Positions 60,080-64,000 of a stretch of DNA of 64,000 bases are shown here, one piece after another. The stretch covers positions 12,256,604-12,320,603 of the forward strand of contig JACDQD010000011.1 of the NCBI GenBank assembly GCA_019843655.1. Reading direction: 5' to 3'. A program made the translations under genes and the position numbers. The notes below the pieces were generated by a model. The model saw only the letters and a program-made list of their open reading frames with translations. It made no database searches and had not been told where the DNA came from. Numbering within the stretch: position 1 is the stretch's first letter; each line of letters opens with the position of its first letter. Source of the stretch: Lethocerus indicus (taxonomy: Eukaryota > Arthropoda > Insecta > Hemiptera > Belostomatidae).

Positions 60080-60500
60080 CGTCTGCGAAATCTCCAATCT
60101 CTGTTACAACCCACTGCCCTATTCACTGCTTCGAAATGACTGCATATTGGTCGGTACCGGTTTTTAAGTTGGAGTTGGTCCACAGTGGCGCCTTGTCCCA
60201 GTTAGCGGGTTGCGTTCGCTTTGCGAGCGCAGCAGGCGCCGCCTGAAGCCATAAATCCGAGCTGCGATTTCTCTACGCTCGTTTTATCTTTTTCACTCAT
60301 TGCTCTATCCCGACGGCATTCCTTTCTTTTTTATTTTTTTTCTATTCGGCTGTTTCTATTGCGGTTTCAGTGTAGCGCAATTGGAGGCTGGCCTATTCAG
60401 ATTGCAATAGGCCCGGGCTCACGTCCCAGTTGCATTGAACGGCCCCGCGTGCTGTTGAGCCTCTTATTAAATGTTACCGCGAGATTGCGGTCCGAATGAG
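60080..60500. promoter_or_regulatory. Candidate enhancer island
   Basis: CpG- and GC-elevated with a CATTGCTCT/CCATAAATC mixture and a GGCCCGGGCTC core near 60410. The 92-codon + strand frame is hydrophobic in the middle but lacks any family features. Confidence 0.25.
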
Positions 60501-60588
60501 ATAAATGTTTTCTTCGGGGATTTCCAAGAGGATATGCTGCGTCATTTTTCCTCTAGAACGCAATTATATTTTTTCCAGTATTTGTGTG

Positions 60589-60606
60589 GTAGTAGTAGTA
60601 GTAGTA
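60589..60606. repeat. (GTA)6 microsatellite
   Basis: Six uninterrupted GTA units. Confidence 0.95.
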
Positions 60607-60609
60607 AAA

Positions 60610-63600
60610 CGAGCATTAAAAAGCTTTAATTAAGGAGCGCTTAAACGCTAATGGCACCTGATTTTAGTACAGAAGATTTTCCAGTGGGGACCGTTTTATA
60701 AACATTATAAATGTCTTATTACAGAATTAGTAGTTTTTGAACCTATCAGTATTTCTAATCTTTTAAAAGACTCCAACTTCTAAATGCTAAACTTTCGCTA
60801 GACCATGATACTTAATTTCTCTTTATAGTTTCATCAATTTTATGAATCCATGGTTTCATCAACACAACGACTTTGTGAAGTATACTGTAGCATTTTCATT
60901 TAAGAGGGGGCAGAGATTTAAATTGTAAAAATAAAAACGCGAGTTGTTTTGAATCTAAACGGCAACGGCTAGCGACGCCCCGGCGTCGGTTTTAAATTAA
61001 AATTTGCAATATTATCTCGATACTTTGATAAAAGACGGACGTATTTTTTTTGGAGGGCCGCTCATCGATCATCTTCAACCTGTATATTTGATCGCGCTGT
61101 CGAAACACTCGAAACGACCGAGGCTCGGTTATCTGGAGTTTTTCAAATAAAAGTGTTCAAAGTTGAGAGGGCGTTGCGCAAGCGGTAGACCCGCGCGTGG
61201 CAAGTGGACCGCATAATTAATTATCATCGAGGTCGTAATTATTAATTTTAATGATGAAGGTGGGTTATTGTTTACCGATGAGGACTCATTTGGGCATTGA
61301 ATTGTACGGAATGGAATAAAAGAAATGAGAGCTAACAAAAATGTAGTATTTATGAATTTAAAGTGAAGAATTAGTTTCTGAAAGTATCATTTTGTTATAT
61401 ATACATGAATCATGTGTGTCATTTTAATTTGTTTATCGCCAGTTCTTGTAGAATAGATTGTACCATTTCCAGCGTTATTGGATTTATTATAAGTTAAACA
61501 ACCATCATATTGTAAATAAATTTTCTTCAATCAGTTATCAGAAAAAACTTCATTGGGTAAATCTTATAATTAAAATTGTAAGGGTTAATCTCTAAATGGC
61601 ATTAAGTAGGCGCACGATGATTGATATTAATTTAATGATCAGTTAATTCTTTTTATTTTCGCTAAGCGTTTTATGAGTTGCAGAAATCACCTTTTTACAC
61701 ACCTCATCATAGGCCTAGCGTCTTTACAAAACTATGTTAACCAAAAGCCTCGCTTACATCTTTTTTTTATAAAACTAAGTTTGAACTTTGGCAGCAGTCC
61801 CTTCTGTTGAAAGTACACTAAGTGCTATTTACTTAGAGTAGATAAACTTATGACTTTTAAACTAAGCTTTATTTAGTAACTATTTACGCATTGTATCTTG
61901 TATTGGAACGTTCTAAGAAATACCGAAGCATCTGTACAGATTTGATCTTCAGAGCCACAAACTTGAGCTGGTTAAGTAATAGAGTTCGATCGCTGTCTGT
62001 ATACTAATTGAATTTACATTGTCCGTTTAATCTCGTCTTTAATCTCGAGGGCGGGTTTTATTTTTAAATGCTCCAAAGGAAAGTGGGTCGCCTGTAAAGA
62101 AATGTTTCATCCGCCTTTAATTTTACCCCGAAAATTAATTTATTTAATTGAATTTTCTCCGGTTTTTCGGTCCACTTTCCATTAAAAACTCCTGACGGAT
62201 TAATGCCGGTTCGTAAATTTACGCGGAGAGATATTCAATAGGAACGATTTCAGAAATTCGAATAATTTGTAATTCAAATATTATCTTAGCTACCGAATTA
62301 ATGTTTTTAGCGTTTTGGGACACGAAACTTCCTTTTTTTCATTTATTTCAACTCGATGTATATTTGAGGTCGCGAGTCTCATCAATCACGACTCGAAAAA
62401 AGCCATTGGCCTAGCTCATGATTTTGATTTCAGAAAAACTTGTATATCTTCAGTTTTTAAATATAATTTAGACAACAATATATGTACAATAACGTACAAA
62501 CTTATGCAAAGAACAATTTATGTCCGGGTTTACGCGTGTTGGTCTTACGGGGCAGTGATACATTGGAGTTGGGTCTCAGGGCCTGTTGCAGTATAATTAA
62601 TTGCTTTCATACCGAGTCTCAGTAACTGCTAATAATTTTGTTTTTAATTAATTACATATATTGTTGGATTTATGAGTAAAATAGATGTGTAGGCCGGTTG
62701 CCGGTGGGGCATCTTGTCAGCACTGTCACTGAGCTGTTTACATTTATCAATTACACGGCGACTCTCGTTAGCATTGTTAGAAATCCCGCTTCTCCGCCAA
62801 TAAATCAGACGATTTATGAGCCGCGCTGTTTAACAGTGGAAGGATATGACGTTGGCAAAAAAACGGACAAGTTTAATGAACCTGTTTTTTAGGCTGCCAA
62901 CCGCCAATGGCAAGGCCTCTCTCTTTGCGTACACGTGCCTGGATAGTGCGGTCATTTCGCTCCCCGCTGTTTTTTTAATTCGCGGCCCGTTTTAATTGTT
63001 GACTGTTTAATTGTTAGAAATTTGCAATTGTCGTTTCGCGGAATTCCGCCAGTTTTAATGAAGCGAAATCAGGAAACGGCAATGGGCCGTATTGTGCAGG
63101 TTCTCACGCTGTCGGCCGAACAACATGTTGGGACCATTTGTGATCCGCCGGGAAATTTTCATTCCGATACGTTCTCCGACAGGAACATGTACAAGTTCAG
63201 CACACGAGTGTTCATGTTTGAAAAGGGTTTTTTTGTATCTCAGTTAAAACTAAGCGTACTGTAGCTTGGTGCCCGATCCATCCCATAATGGGTCCATTTG
63301 TCGGCACCCTGTGATCGAAGCCCGCTCAGAATGTAGTTGATAAGTTGGGCCGGACTGCTCGAACTTCGTGCCCAGATAGATTGAACTGGAAAAGGAAACT
63401 TAGACCCGGTTAATATTCGAACAGCTATACGTTGCACCGCACGCTTGCTCGGGGGTGTAGGGACGGGTGGGAACCGAAATCACATTTCAGTTCCCTAAAG
63501 TTAGGAAACAACGGCCCAGTGAATCTTTGAGGATGAACAGAAGATTAAACGTAAATACTGTTGGCAGCATGAGGAATGTGTTTACTACACTTCCTGCGTT

Positions 63601-64000
63601 CTTAAAAACTTATCTTGTTTCGCTCGGGAATCACGCAATTTTACGCCGCGTCCTGGAATGCGGTTGTTTACTTCGAAAGGACCAATTTTGTAGATTAATC
63701 TGTTGCTGTTTTCACCCGAATATTCAACCCAAATATTCATGGAACTGTTGCGATATTAATCTATATTATGTTATTCTGAAAAATCAATTTCGAAATTCAA
63801 TTATTAGCTTTTTAACGACGTTCAAAAACGTGATTGGATGTCTGGAGGCGTAGGAGGCGCCATAGAAAATCCAGTTACAAACCGACATAATTGCAATCAG
63901 TTTCGCGTCCTGAATACTGAAATGTCTCCTAAATTATTATTCTACCTACACAGTGTTAATTATTCAACAAGTGTACATTTTTGGCCTCTGTTGGAATTCA
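60610..64000 (+). other. Third intron segment, distal, to end of window
   Basis: Intronic DNA continuing off the window. CpG-rich patches at ~62690-62830 and ~62900-63480 contain TAAT and CCAATAAA motifs and look regulatory. A 128-codon + strand frame (63467-63853) has no recognised feature. No acceptor plus coding exon for the host gene was found. Confidence 0.35.

Noticed and set aside
1..64000. tRNA, rRNA, CRISPR arrays, intact transposases or reverse transcriptases
   Set aside because: Looked for GGTTCRA B-boxes, spaced repeats and catalytic motifs by eye; none was convincing.

Overview
The window is eukaryotic, gene-poor and AT-rich, and it most resembles insect (at least arthropod) chromosomal DNA. 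The main clue is one large, well-preserved ORF at 730-2916 encoding a three-repeat animal Myb protein with the B-Myb/Drosophila-Myb type C-terminus. CpG is not obviously depleted, simple AT repeats are common, and no bacterial features are present. The species cannot be named from sequence alone.

Layout. (1) 1-3640: the Myb transcription unit on the + strand, with leader, intronless 728-codon CDS and a 3' UTR ending at overlapping AATAAA signals followed by a GU-rich stretch. (2) 3640-10600: intergenic DNA with AT microsatellites and a GC-rich patch near 7.9 kb. (3) About 10.6-18.5 kb, - strand: a probable small multi-exon gene. Its clearest part is a terminal coding exon at 10752-10879 with a polyA signal. 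A candidate first exon lies at 18421-18495 beside CCGCCATTTTG promoter motifs; the middle exon(s) were not found and the link is inference. (4) 16.6-20.9 kb, + strand: two candidate short exons with good splice sites and no identified function. (5) 28.9-64 kb: the start of a + strand gene (GC-rich promoter with a CRE, long leader, short first coding exon ending in AGA|GTAAGT at 29656) followed by more than 34 kb of intron that runs off the window.

The most interesting structure is in that intron. At 43592/43593 and 55085/55086 there are two juxtaposed 3'/5' splice sites of the recursive-splicing 'ratchet point' type (pyrimidine tract, TTTCAG|GTAAGT). Each is followed 59-67 bp downstream by a second 5' splice site, GTGAGT. 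The 38 bases after the two junctions match at 32 positions, so the elements are related to each other. Read in the phase set by the 29597 exon, inclusion of either element gives a stop at the third codon, as expected for a recursive-splice exon. Read in the phase set by an alternative upstream start (29361), both encode similar hydrophobic peptides, so a duplicated coding exon is a live alternative. The same intron carries a long near-perfect RNA hairpin (57159-57282) and a diverged tandem duplication of about 350 bp (47762-48532). It also holds many GC-elevated, CpG- and TAAT-rich islands that look like cis-regulatory DNA of a developmental locus.

No tRNA, rRNA, CRISPR array, intact transposon or bacterial operon was seen. 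Apart from Myb, nearly all ORFs in the window are short and have no recognisable domain.
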